Assembly: GCA_015056585.1 (NCBI GenBank) | Contig: SVFZ01000053.1 | Coordinates: forward strand, 1 to 64,000 | Length of the DNA stretch: 64,000 nt | DNA from: Butyrivibrio sp. | GTDB taxonomy: Bacteria > Bacillota > Clostridia > Lachnospirales > Lachnospiraceae | Direction: 5' to 3' | Shown here: piece after piece, positions 1 through 8,648 of the stretch | Position numbering within the stretch: position 1 is the stretch's first letter | Layout: each line of letters starts with the position of its first letter | Position numbers and translations under genes: made by a program | Notes under the pieces: model-generated | What the model was told of the DNA's origin: nothing | Database searches by the model: none | The model's input: only the letters and a program-made list of their open reading frames with translations

Positions 1-1
1 T

Positions 2-637
2 ACTCACAAGAAGCCTTTTTACCTGCCTAAGGAGATAAGGTACAGCCACACTGATATCTTAGATAATATTGACAAGTTCAATTACAAGATGGCCTATGAG
101 CTGTACAAGCACATAAATACAGATTTCGCGCTGATCGTTCATGCTGACGGGTTCGTCATTCATCCGGAAAACTGGAGAGACGAGTTTCTTGAATACGATT
201 ATATAGGTTCACCCTGGCCTCTGCCTAAGAATGACTATGCATACAGAGACAGTCAGGGAAATATTTGCCGCGTAGGCAATTCAGTATCCATAAGGTCAAA
301 GAGACTAATGGAGTACCCGGATAAGATGAATCTCCCTTGGGAGAAAGGCTTTGATGACTTCTACAATGAGGATATCTTCCTATGTTGTATGCACAAAAAT
401 GATATGGAAGAAGCCGGAATGAAGTGGGCTCCGTTGGAAACGGCGGTACTGTTTGGAAGAGAGCATCCACTTCCTGAGAATAAGGGAATTGAGCCTTTTG
501 CTTTCCACAAGTGGTGGGGAGAAAATCAGGATTATCCCAGATTTTACAGCCCCAAGAAGAGATTTAAAATGGCAGTCAGACCGCTTCTTTTCTGGAGAAA
601 GACAGCGAAATGGAAAAAGGAGCATAACATTACATGA
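2..637 (+). CDS. DUF5672-type protein, 5' truncated by window edge
   Basis: The reading frame is open back to the left edge with no start, so only the last 211 residues are seen. The sequence resembles the DUF5672 family, found in surface-glycan clusters and thought to be glycosyltransferase-like. Visible blocks are an IVHADGFVIHPENW segment, a DYIGSPWP segment, a VGNSVSIRS glycine/serine block and an EDIFLC acidic pair near the end. The C-terminus is basic. Its stop overlaps the start of the next gene as ATGA, so the two are translationally coupled and in one operon. The reaction is not known. Family assignment is from memory and fairly sure; enzymatic role is inferred. Confidence 0.75.
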   Translation, partial: THKKPFYLPKEIRYSHTDILDNIDKFNYKMAYELYKHINTDFALIVHADGFVIHPENWRDEFLEYDYIGSPWPLPKNDYAYRDSQGNICRVGNSVSIRSKRLMEYPDKMNLPWEKGFDDFYNEDIFLCCMHKNDMEEAGMKWAPLETAVLFGREHPLPENKGIEPFAFHKWWGENQDYPRFYSPKKRFKMAVRPLLFWRKTAKWKKEHNIT

Positions 638-1755
638 CGTTCTCAATTGTTATTCCTGTCTACAATGCAGAGAAATATTTGAGACAGTGCCTGGAATCTG
701 TAGTGAATTTGAGCATTCCGCAGGGCGCTGACCTTGAAGTGCTCCTTGTTGAGAATGGATCCGAGGATAAGAGCCCGGAGATATGTGATCAGTACTCAGA
801 TAAGTATGATTTTGTGAAGAGTTTTCATTTTGGTAAGATCGGTGCTTTTGCAGCAAGAAGAGAGGGAATGAAGGCAGCAGGCGGCGACTACATCATCTTT
901 GCGGATGCGGACGACCTTCTGGCAAAAGATACTGTATCGGCTGTATATAGCTTTTTGGCCGGAACAGGTGATACGGTAAGCGATACGGAAAATGCAGATA
1001 TCTTACAGAATGAAAAAGTAAAGTGCTTACCCGATATTATCCTGCACAATGCTGCAGGAATTGATACTCCTTCCGAGAGGATGTTTGGATTTTCTTTGGA
1101 ATTCGAACCCGGCAGGATATATAATGCACAGGAAAAAGATGCGTTTTACAGAGTTATGTGCCTGAACGACTCTTTGAATGCTCTTTGGAACAAAGCCATA
1201 AGCAGAGAACTTGCACAGAGGATTATTTCAGAAGAAGATGCAAACGGCGGCACAGGTAAAAAGCGCTTTAATCATGGTGAAGACCTCCTCCAGACAGCAG
1301 AGATGCTGGATAAGGCAGAGTCCGTTGTCTATGTGGATGAGATATTGTACTATTACAGAGATAATACAGAAGGACTGACCGGAAGCTATCATAGAGCATT
1401 TTTGGAAAACCAGGTGGATGCCTGGAGCTCTTTTGATAAGTATGCTGAAAAGTGGACCGGGAACCGGTATAAGGACAGGATCTCCGAGAGAAAAACACTT
1501 ACATGTACAATAGCCGTTAAGAGCCTTGTTTACTCAATGCTTGGAGCAAAAGAGAAGAAAAATGAACTTAAAAGGATCATGGAAAGCCCGTTTTACAAGG
1601 AATATGCGTTAAAAATGCTTCCCAAGTGGGCTCCGGAAGAAGATATATTTATCCATGACATCATGATCAGCGATGTGCCTTTTAAAAAGCTGATTGGTTT
1701 AAGCGTGAGGCACAAAGCAAGAACTTTGGTAAAGAAACTGCTCAGAAAGCTGTAA
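634..1755 (+). CDS. Glycosyltransferase family 2 (GT-A fold)
   Basis: A 373-residue cytoplasmic or membrane-peripheral sugar transferase. The N-terminus SIVIPVYNAE (residues 3-12) is the classic GT2 nucleotide-binding strand. The metal-binding DxD is in FADADD near residues 91-96, and the acidic HGED at 214-217 is in the position of the catalytic base. A variant NGSEDKS stands where many members have DDGS. The basic C-terminal tail is typical of membrane-peripheral members. It overlaps the preceding gene by four bases (ATGA). Donor and acceptor sugars cannot be read from sequence. Its place in an operon with Wzy- and Wzx-like genes points to assembly of a lipid-linked repeat unit. Confidence 0.9.
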   Translation: MTFSIVIPVYNAEKYLRQCLESVVNLSIPQGADLEVLLVENGSEDKSPEICDQYSDKYDFVKSFHFGKIGAFAARREGMKAAGGDYIIFADADDLLAKDTVSAVYSFLAGTGDTVSDTENADILQNEKVKCLPDIILHNAAGIDTPSERMFGFSLEFEPGRIYNAQEKDAFYRVMCLNDSLNALWNKAISRELAQRIISEEDANGGTGKKRFNHGEDLLQTAEMLDKAESVVYVDEILYYYRDNTEGLTGSYHRAFLENQVDAWSSFDKYAEKWTGNRYKDRISERKTLTCTIAVKSLVYSMLGAKEKKNELKRIMESPFYKEYALKMLPKWAPEEDIFIHDIMISDVPFKKLIGLSVRHKARTLVKKLLRKL

Positions 1756-1811
1756 GGTAGCTGCTCGCAGTTGACCTGTAAAAGACGAGGCAAGAAAAGA
1801 CAAGAGGATTT

Positions 1812-2771
1812 ATGGTTTACGATTTAATACCATTTTTTAACGAAATTGATATATTGAAAATAAGGCTGAACATCCTTAGCCCCTATGTGGACAAGTTTAT
1901 AATAGAGGAGTCCACAATGACTTTCTCGGGAGAGGATAAAGAGCTTTGCTTTGAAAAGCATAAAAATCTCTTTAAGGAGTATCTGGACAGGATAGAATAT
2001 ATTGTTGTTACTGATACTCCCAAGGTTGCCAGGACCCATGAGAGGGACTATTTTCAGAAAAATAACCTCATTGAGGGGCTAAAAAAGGTTGGAGCTACAG
2101 AGGATGACGTGATCATCTTCGGAGACCTGGATGAAATCCCAAACCCACAGGTGCTGGAGAACATAATCAAAAACTTCGATAAGACAAAGGTTTACCATCT
2201 GGCACAGAGAAACTTCTATGCATTCCTGAATATGGAAGAGAAGTCAGGTAAACTGCTTTCTATAACAGGTGATTTTCCGCAAATCAAAGAGGAAGATCGA
2301 AAGTGGCTGGGAACAAAAGTCACATCTACACTGAATATCCCTAAAGAAGGGATTGTCAGATTAAGGGATCTGGTATCTGTCTGTGATAAGAGATCGATCC
2401 GTGTGGCTGATGGTGGGTGGCACTTTGGTTACATGGGCGGAATGCATGAGACCAATCCTGTGGAGAGAATCGGTGTCAAGGTCAAGGCTGCAGCCCATCA
2501 GGAGTATAATGACAGGGAAATCCTGGCGGAGACCATGGACAGGCTGGTTTTGGGGCAGGATATTTTTGGAAGAGATGCGAGATTTGAGAGAGTTGAGATA
2601 GATGATACATACCCTGAGTACATAAGGCAGCATCTGGATGAACTTGATTATCTGGTTATGCCGAGGATTACAGCTATTTCAAGGCTTTATCACAAGTTTG
2701 ACATTACAGTTGGTCGCTTTTGCAGAAAAGCTTACCACAAGATCCTCAGGATGTTGAAAGCTGGCAAATAA
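1812..2771 (+). CDS. Glycosyltransferase family 17-like protein
   Basis: A 319-residue protein starting VYDLIPFFNEIDILKIRL, the characteristic opening of family 17 transferases, whose eukaryotic founder is beta-1,4-mannosyl-glycoprotein GlcNAc transferase (MGAT3). A GDLDEIP motif near residues 104-110 supplies the DxD. The HFGYMGG segment further on matches the family's acceptor-side region. An AAGAGGATTT ribosome site precedes the ATG. Bacterial members occur in capsule, exopolysaccharide and flagellar glycan clusters, and their donor specificity is mostly unknown. Gaps to its neighbours are only 56-58 bases with no terminator, so it belongs to the same operon. Confidence 0.85.
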   Translation: MVYDLIPFFNEIDILKIRLNILSPYVDKFIIEESTMTFSGEDKELCFEKHKNLFKEYLDRIEYIVVTDTPKVARTHERDYFQKNNLIEGLKKVGATEDDVIIFGDLDEIPNPQVLENIIKNFDKTKVYHLAQRNFYAFLNMEEKSGKLLSITGDFPQIKEEDRKWLGTKVTSTLNIPKEGIVRLRDLVSVCDKRSIRVADGGWHFGYMGGMHETNPVERIGVKVKAAAHQEYNDREILAETMDRLVLGQDIFGRDARFERVEIDDTYPEYIRQHLDELDYLVMPRITAISRLYHKFDITVGRFCRKAYHKILRMLKAGK

Positions 2772-2829
2772 TAGCGCGTGTTTTTTGTTTGAAATTTGAG
2801 GTTTGAGACTATAAAAGTTCGGGTTTACT

Positions 2830-4050
2830 ATGGACAGGATAAAAGAATTACTGACAAAGAAAAACAGAAGAAGACTGGCCAACAGGCTCTTTTACCTGGC
2901 TCTCATGATCGAGCTGATCTTAATGATTGTGGAGAAAAGTGAGCTTGTTTTCTCATATGAAAGTTATGTTTTTAGAATAACATTTGTTATAACATTTCTT
3001 GCTGTTATAATTACTGACCATGACAGCAGGCAATGGTGCATGATAATAGCAATATGGGCATTTACTTTTGCCTGCTACAGGTTAACCGGCAAAAATGATC
3101 TGCTAAGGCTTGCGACGTTTATCATGGCGGGGAAGAACATAAATCTGGGCAAGACCATGAAGCTGATGTTCTGGACGTGCCTTATAGGTTTTTCTTCGAT
3201 AGCTCTTTTGTCATTGACGGGTATACTTGGACACGTGTCCATTGTATCGGATTTTGGAAGGGAAAATGAGCAGGAGCTTAGATATGCCTTTGGTTTTGGA
3301 CACCCTAATACTTTGTGGGGATGTGTGTATGCGCTCATGCTTTTGTGGATATGGGTATATGGCAGCAAGGCTAAGTGGTGGTACTTTGTACTGGTGGCGT
3401 TGGCCAATCTTGGCTTGTATAAAGTAACCGTATCAAGGACGAGCCTGATGATAGGAGTGCTCACAATTATTTTGGCTGTTCTTGTAAGGTATTTACCACG
3501 ACTGCGTACCAGAAAGACAGTATATATACTGACTGTAATAATAACACCTGTTTTGTGCGTGGCGTTTTCTGTATGGTCTGCCTGCGTAAGTTACATTCCC
3601 AGGTATTTTACCAGGAATAAGTATGAGGATTTTATCAATATTCTTGATGAACATCTGAACAACAGAATACATAATCTTTATAGAGCCAATAACAGGCATG
3701 CGGGAGCTATCGACTCCTGGAAGTTGTTTTCCGACCATGAGAGTGTTGAGTATTTCGACATGGGGTGGGTTAGGATCATTTACTGGTACGGAATTATTCC
3801 GGCAGCAGTTATCTTTGTTTTGCTGATCATTTTTATCTATCTATGCTATAAGAGAAAGGATGCATGGACATTGATAGTTGTGCTGTCTCTTTCTATGTAT
3901 ACAGTGATCGAAGCAACTTTTGTATCTCAGTATATAGGCAGGAATGTGCTTCTTCCTGTCATAGCCGTATACTTTGGTTCATATTTACCGGATAAACATA
4001 GTTTTTTGAAAAAGGTTTGCGAGAAAGGAAAAATAGCAACTGATGTCTAA
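2830..4050 (+). CDS. Wzy-like O-antigen/polysaccharide polymerase
   Basis: A 406-residue polytopic membrane protein of about ten hydrophobic segments with one large hydrophilic loop (about residues 265-310), the usual topology of Wzy polymerases that join lipid-linked repeat units outside the membrane. The FGFGHPNT motif near residues 154-161 is typical of this group in Firmicutes polysaccharide loci. Wzy sequences are very divergent, so the call rests on topology, this motif and a Wzx-like flippase further down the operon. Its last eight bases overlap the next gene. No other polymerase candidate is visible in the operon apart from the neighbouring DUF6056 protein. Confidence 0.75.
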   Translation: MDRIKELLTKKNRRRLANRLFYLALMIELILMIVEKSELVFSYESYVFRITFVITFLAVIITDHDSRQWCMIIAIWAFTFACYRLTGKNDLLRLATFIMAGKNINLGKTMKLMFWTCLIGFSSIALLSLTGILGHVSIVSDFGRENEQELRYAFGFGHPNTLWGCVYALMLLWIWVYGSKAKWWYFVLVALANLGLYKVTVSRTSLMIGVLTIILAVLVRYLPRLRTRKTVYILTVIITPVLCVAFSVWSACVSYIPRYFTRNKYEDFINILDEHLNNRIHNLYRANNRHAGAIDSWKLFSDHESVEYFDMGWVRIIYWYGIIPAAVIFVLLIIFIYLCYKRKDAWTLIVVLSLSMYTVIEATFVSQYIGRNVLLPVIAVYFGSYLPDKHSFLKKVCEKGKIATDV

Positions 4051-5446
4051 AAAAAGCAGGAGAATAGTGTTTTATGGGATGCTTATAATAGCTTTCCTTG
4101 CCGTAACAATATATGAATTCTTAACACCAAACATGTCGGATGATCTGATATATTGGGATACTGTTCATACTGCCGACAACTTTTTTGATCTGTTTAAGCA
4201 GGAGGCTGAGCACTGGCTGAGCCATACCGGCAGAAGTGTATCACACATGATACTGAGGATATTTTTGTTTATTAATGTCAAGGCGGTGTTCAACATTGTG
4301 GCCGGAGCAGTATTTGTGATCTTGTCGCTGCTTATTTACGCGAACGTTCAGGGGAAAAAAGAGTACGATGTAAAGGTGTACGGATTTATCCTTATTATGT
4401 TGTGGTTTCTTGACCCTGCAATCGCAAATACCGTGTTCTGGGAAGACGGAGCCTGTAACTACATGTTTACCATGACGATTATCATGGGATTTATCACTTT
4501 ATATAGGAAAAATCTTGATGTCGCAAGTTTCAGTATGTTTTCGGAGAATATAACCGGGCAGAACAAGGAGAAGACATGGATATTTGCCTTTGGGATGTTT
4601 TTGTACGGCATAATAGCCGGATGGTGTAACGAAAATACTTCCGGTGGACTTATCCTCTTTATGTTAATAGAACTGGGATATCGCTATATTAAGAATCAGA
4701 AGAACTTTTCTTTTATTAAGCCGTGGATGATCACAGGCCTTGTCGGAAGCATTATCGGATTTATAATGATGATCCTTTCACCCGGGAATTACGGAAGACT
4801 TAATATTACAGAAGAAGAGCACACCGGTCTTGTGGCGATGCTTGCCAGATTTCTTAAAATAACACTTAATATCAAAAATCATTATATCATTCTGGTTGCA
4901 GCCTTTATGGCAACACTGGTATTTATATTCTATTTCTGTGAGAGAAATGAGCTGTTTGTAAGAAGCGTTCGTTTTATGACATTGTTTGCTGTACTTTTTG
5001 TGGCAACCTGCTATGCGCTTATAATGATCCCTTCTTCAGAACTCAGATCCTACTACGGAGCCGGCATTTTCCTTATGACCGCCATTGCACAGGGCATAGC
5101 GACTCTCGGAAAGTGCAAAGAGAAACTTATAAAGGCGACAATGACAGCAATCGTAATAATAGCCGGTGTTATATTTTGCCTCAGTTATTTTGAAGATGGG
5201 GCCAATCTTGCCAGGATAAAAAGGGAATTTGATGAGAGAGATGCCTATCTTACTGAAATGGCAGCAAATGGCGCAGATGATGTGCAGGCGCCGATGCTCA
5301 GACCTCTTTGGCAGACCAGATTTTCTGTTGCTTATGAGGCAGATATTCAGGAAGACTGGCAGTTCTGGATCAATTTCTTTATGGCGCAGCACTATGGTCT
5401 TGGAACAATTCACGGAGTAGAGAGAGAAAACTGGGATGTTTACTGA
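4043..5446 (+). CDS. DUF6056 family polytopic membrane protein
   Basis: A 467-residue protein with about eleven predicted membrane segments. Family hallmarks are NMSDDLIYW after the first helix (about residues 30-38), HTGRSVSHMI (about 62-71) and WCNENTSGG near 194-202. The acidic pair after helix 1 recalls GT-C fold glycosyltransferases that use lipid-linked donors, and DUF6056 members occur in surface-glycan clusters. It could add a side-branch sugar outside the cell or act as a second polymerase. It overlaps the Wzy-like gene by eight bases and the next GT2 gene by eleven, so all three are tightly coupled. Family assignment is fairly sure; the GT-C role is inference. Confidence 0.75.
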   Translation: MSKKSRRIVFYGMLIIAFLAVTIYEFLTPNMSDDLIYWDTVHTADNFFDLFKQEAEHWLSHTGRSVSHMILRIFLFINVKAVFNIVAGAVFVILSLLIYANVQGKKEYDVKVYGFILIMLWFLDPAIANTVFWEDGACNYMFTMTIIMGFITLYRKNLDVASFSMFSENITGQNKEKTWIFAFGMFLYGIIAGWCNENTSGGLILFMLIELGYRYIKNQKNFSFIKPWMITGLVGSIIGFIMMILSPGNYGRLNITEEEHTGLVAMLARFLKITLNIKNHYIILVAAFMATLVFIFYFCERNELFVRSVRFMTLFAVLFVATCYALIMIPSSELRSYYGAGIFLMTAIAQGIATLGKCKEKLIKATMTAIVIIAGVIFCLSYFEDGANLARIKREFDERDAYLTEMAANGADDVQAPMLRPLWQTRFSVAYEADIQEDWQFWINFFMAQHYGLGTIHGVERENWDVY

Positions 5447-6431
5447 AACCTTAGAAACTCCAATGGTTAGCATAATAATACCTGTCTATCAGGCAAAGGA
5501 TACCTTGAGAAAGTGCGTGGAATCCTGCCTTTTACAAAAGGAAATCAATCCTGAAGATGTAGAGATAATACTGATTGATGACGGCTCCTGTGATGGAAGC
5601 GAGGTTATCTGCGATCAGCTTTCAGGTGCTTATAACGGTATCAGGGTGATAGTAAAGCATACTGAAAATCAGGGAGTATCCGTTGCAAGAAACACAGGTA
5701 TTGATCTGGCAAAGGGCAGATTTGTTGCCTTTGTGGATTCAGATGATGAAGTTACAGATACTTTTTTGACCAATCTTTTAAAGCATGCAGATGAGGCTAC
5801 CCTTCTGGTGGATGAGACGAATAGCTTCTATTCCACCCAGAAAATATCAGGGTTTCAGTACATTGAGAATTCTATACTGAATGAGAATACTCATGTTTGG
5901 GGAAAAATCTTTGACAGAAAGTCGCTGATCGATGGAAACATAAGATTTCCGGAGAAGGTAGCCATCGGAGAGGATCTGCTCTTTATGCTGGATGTAGCTC
6001 TTTTGGCTGATAAGAGACGATGCATCAGATGTATTCCCGATGGTGATTATATTTACAATGACAATGAAAACGGCGCCATGAACAGTGCACTTAAACGGAG
6101 TTATCTTGATCAGATACTTTGCTGGAGAAGGGCAGAGGAAAAGCTGCTTTCGGTGAAGAACAGTCTTTCGCCGTATGCTTTTGTAAGTGTTGCTGTTTCA
6201 CAGATTCTTACAGCACTTTTAGTTATCGGAAAGGTGGCTACTCAGACAGAAAAACGGGATGAAGAGCTTGATAAACAGGCAATGACGGTATCTATGGAGC
6301 AGATAGAGCATGCCCTCAAGGTTAGAGGATCTTTCGCAGCTCTTTCTATAGGGCATAAGATAAAGGTAATGCTTCTTAAATACAGCCCGGAGCTGTATTT
6401 GAAATTATATGCAAAACACAAGGGCGCATAA
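5436..6431 (+). CDS. Glycosyltransferase family 2
   Basis: A 331-residue GT2 enzyme: VSIIIPVYQAKDTLRKC at the N-terminus, LIDDGSCDGS near residue 46, and FVDSDDE near residue 99 as the metal-binding DxD. A GEDLLFML block follows in the position of the catalytic acidic residue. The chosen ATG overlaps the end of the previous gene by eleven bases; an alternative ATG at 5463 also lies directly before the conserved strand. It presumably transfers a sugar to the lipid-linked repeat unit made by this operon. Specificity cannot be deduced. Confidence 0.9.
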   Translation: MFTETLETPMVSIIIPVYQAKDTLRKCVESCLLQKEINPEDVEIILIDDGSCDGSEVICDQLSGAYNGIRVIVKHTENQGVSVARNTGIDLAKGRFVAFVDSDDEVTDTFLTNLLKHADEATLLVDETNSFYSTQKISGFQYIENSILNENTHVWGKIFDRKSLIDGNIRFPEKVAIGEDLLFMLDVALLADKRRCIRCIPDGDYIYNDNENGAMNSALKRSYLDQILCWRRAEEKLLSVKNSLSPYAFVSVAVSQILTALLVIGKVATQTEKRDEELDKQAMTVSMEQIEHALKVRGSFAALSIGHKIKVMLLKYSPELYLKLYAKHKGA

Positions 6432-6448
6432 AGGAATTGGAGAAGAGA

Positions 6449-7633
6449 ATGGATCTTAACAGACCAATAATTTTATATATGCATGCCGGTTCAGGCAATC
6501 ACGGCTGTGAGGCCATTGCAAACAGCACAATTAAGCTTATAGCCAAAAAGAGGCAGGAGGCAGGTGCTGATACAAAGCTTCCGCTTATTGTGGTGTCTAA
6601 CAGTGTTGATGAGGACAGAAGATACTCACTGGGAAGCCTTGAGAAAAAGGGGCTTTGTACGCTGGTTGAGGACCGTCATATGGACAGAGAACTGATTCCT
6701 CATGTGGCATATTATATTTACCGAAAGCTTACAGGTGACAGGGAGTCTTTCCAGAGGTTTAAGTACAAGGATGCTTTCAGGGTTTTTGATAAAGCCGTAA
6801 GTGGATATAAAGAAAAAAACGCAGATACAACCCTCCTCAATAAGCCGCTTGCTGTGTCCATTGGCGGAGATAACTACTGTTATCCAGAAATGGTTGAAGA
6901 TCTTATTCTTGCTCACAGTGTCTTTAGAAAAAAAGGATTTGAGACTGTGCTTTGGGGATGCTCAATAGAACCTGATTCATTGAAGGACAAAAACCTCCTT
7001 GAGGATCTAAAGGCCTATGAAAGAATTTATGCAAGAGAGTCAATTACCAGAGACGGGCTGATTTCTGCAGGCATTTCAGAAGAAAAGGTGGAACTTAGAA
7101 AGGACCCGGCTTTTGAACTTGAGACCAGTAAAGTTTCTATTCCAAAGCACTTTTTGGAAGGGAAGACAGTTGGCATAAACTTAAGCCCTATGGTACAGAA
7201 CAAGGAGACAGTACCCGGAATCACAATAGAGAATTACAAGAATTTTATCAGATATATATTGGAAGAGACTGATCAGAACGTGGCGCTTATTCCACATGTT
7301 GTATGGAGCAATAACGACGACAGGAGACCGCTTGAGGAGCTGTACCTTGAGTTCAAAGACACAAAGAGAGTTGCACTCATAGGCGATGCTCCAGCGGAGG
7401 AACTAAAGGGATATATTTCCAGATGCAGTTTCTTCGTAGGTGCCAGAACACATTCTACGATAGCTTCTTACAGCTCGGGAGTTCCCACACTTGTTATCGG
7501 TTACTCGGTTAAGAGCAGAGGCATTGCGACAGACCTTTTTGGCAGCTATGAAAACTATGTTCTTCCGGTGCAGGAATTAAAAGAGCCGGATGAGATGATC
7601 AAGGCTTATAAGTGGATATTGGGAAAACAATAA
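6449..7633 (+). CDS. Polysaccharide pyruvyltransferase family protein
   Basis: A 394-residue member of the family that includes CsaB and WcaK, which add ketal pyruvate to glycans or act as GT-B-like transferases. The N-terminus has a glycine/histidine loop (GSGNHGCEAI), the middle has a conserved ARESITRDGL block, and the C-terminal domain holds GARTHSTIASYSSGVPT and VIGYSVKSRGIA. The longest ORF begins at a TTG at 6437, but the ATG at 6449 has GGAG six bases upstream and was chosen. A close relative is encoded at 56765 in the second glycan operon, sharing RTHxxIAxYSSxVPTLV and GYSVKxxGIAxDLFG. Pyruvylation as the reaction is a family inference. Confidence 0.85.
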   Translation: MDLNRPIILYMHAGSGNHGCEAIANSTIKLIAKKRQEAGADTKLPLIVVSNSVDEDRRYSLGSLEKKGLCTLVEDRHMDRELIPHVAYYIYRKLTGDRESFQRFKYKDAFRVFDKAVSGYKEKNADTTLLNKPLAVSIGGDNYCYPEMVEDLILAHSVFRKKGFETVLWGCSIEPDSLKDKNLLEDLKAYERIYARESITRDGLISAGISEEKVELRKDPAFELETSKVSIPKHFLEGKTVGINLSPMVQNKETVPGITIENYKNFIRYILEETDQNVALIPHVVWSNNDDRRPLEELYLEFKDTKRVALIGDAPAEELKGYISRCSFFVGARTHSTIASYSSGVPTLVIGYSVKSRGIATDLFGSYENYVLPVQELKEPDEMIKAYKWILGKQ

Positions 7634-7718
7634 GTAGCTGCGGATAGCTTTACAGCTCTGTGGCAGAAAATATATAAAGGGGAGAATTGCGCTTCTTGCG
7701 CAATATGTTGGGGAAAAC

Positions 7719-8648
7719 ATGATAATAATCAAGATTGCAGGCGGTCTTGGAAACCAGATGCAGCAATATTCTGTATATAGAAAGCTTCTCAGAATGGGGA
7801 AAGAGGTTAAGCTTGACCTTTCCTGGTTTGATCCAAAGATCCAGGAGAAGATGCTGGCTCCGAGAGAGTTTGAACTTTCTCACTTTAAAGACCTGCCCTA
7901 TGAGGTATGTACAGATGAGGAGCGAAACAGTTTTTTAAGGCAGGGTATCATTTCTAAGGTTTCAGGTAAGGTACTAAAGAGACTTGGACTTAGGGAAAAC
8001 GCCAACGAGAGGGTGTTTACAGAGAGCAAAATGTACCATCCCGAGATCTTTGATTTTGATGACAAGTATGTTGAAGGATACTTTGCCTGCCAGAAATACT
8101 ACGGAGATATTATGCCGGAGCTACAGAAGCTGTTTGTTTTCCCTGAGCATTCGGTAAAAGACCTGCATCAGAGAAATATGACTCTGGCATCAAAGATAGA
8201 CTCTCAGAATGCTGTCAGTGTCCATATCAGAAGGGGAGATTATCTTGCTCCCGAGAATATTGAGATTTTAGGCAACATTGCAACAGAAGAATACTATGAG
8301 AGCGCCATGAAGTACTTTGAGAATAAGTACAGTGACGTTCATTTCTATATTTTCACCAGTGACCATGAGTATGCAAGGCAGAAATACTCTGATGAGAGCA
8401 AGTATACTATAGTTGACTGGAATACCGGAAGGGACAGCATACAGGATCTTATGCTCATGAGCCATTGCCTGGGCAATATATGTGCTAATTCTACTTTCAG
8501 CTTCTGGGGGGCGAGGTTAAATGCAAGACCGGGCAGGGAAGTGATCAGAACTGCCACCATGCGAAATAACCAGGAATGTGATCCGAAGATCATGCATGAA
8601 TACTGGGGCGACTGGATTTTGATGGACAAGGATGGAGCTATAGTTTAA
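7719..8648 (+). CDS. Alpha-1,2-fucosyltransferase-like GT11
   Basis: A 309-residue family 11 glycosyltransferase, expected to use GDP-fucose. All three signatures are present: GGLGNQMQQYSVYRKL at residues 8-23, VSVHIRRGDYL at about 165-175 (the HxRRGD GDP-fucose site), and ANSTFSFWGARL near 256. Length is normal for bacterial WbsJ/FutC-type enzymes. No GDP-fucose synthesis genes are in the window, so the donor must be made elsewhere. The stop codon shares one base with the ATG of the flippase gene. A short GC-rich inverted repeat (TTGCGC/GCGCAA, around 7687-7703) lies in the 85-base gap before it; no terminator tract follows. Confidence 0.92.
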   Translation: MIIIKIAGGLGNQMQQYSVYRKLLRMGKEVKLDLSWFDPKIQEKMLAPREFELSHFKDLPYEVCTDEERNSFLRQGIISKVSGKVLKRLGLRENANERVFTESKMYHPEIFDFDDKYVEGYFACQKYYGDIMPELQKLFVFPEHSVKDLHQRNMTLASKIDSQNAVSVHIRRGDYLAPENIEILGNIATEEYYESAMKYFENKYSDVHFYIFTSDHEYARQKYSDESKYTIVDWNTGRDSIQDLMLMSHCLGNICANSTFSFWGARLNARPGREVIRTATMRNNQECDPKIMHEYWGDWILMDKDGAIV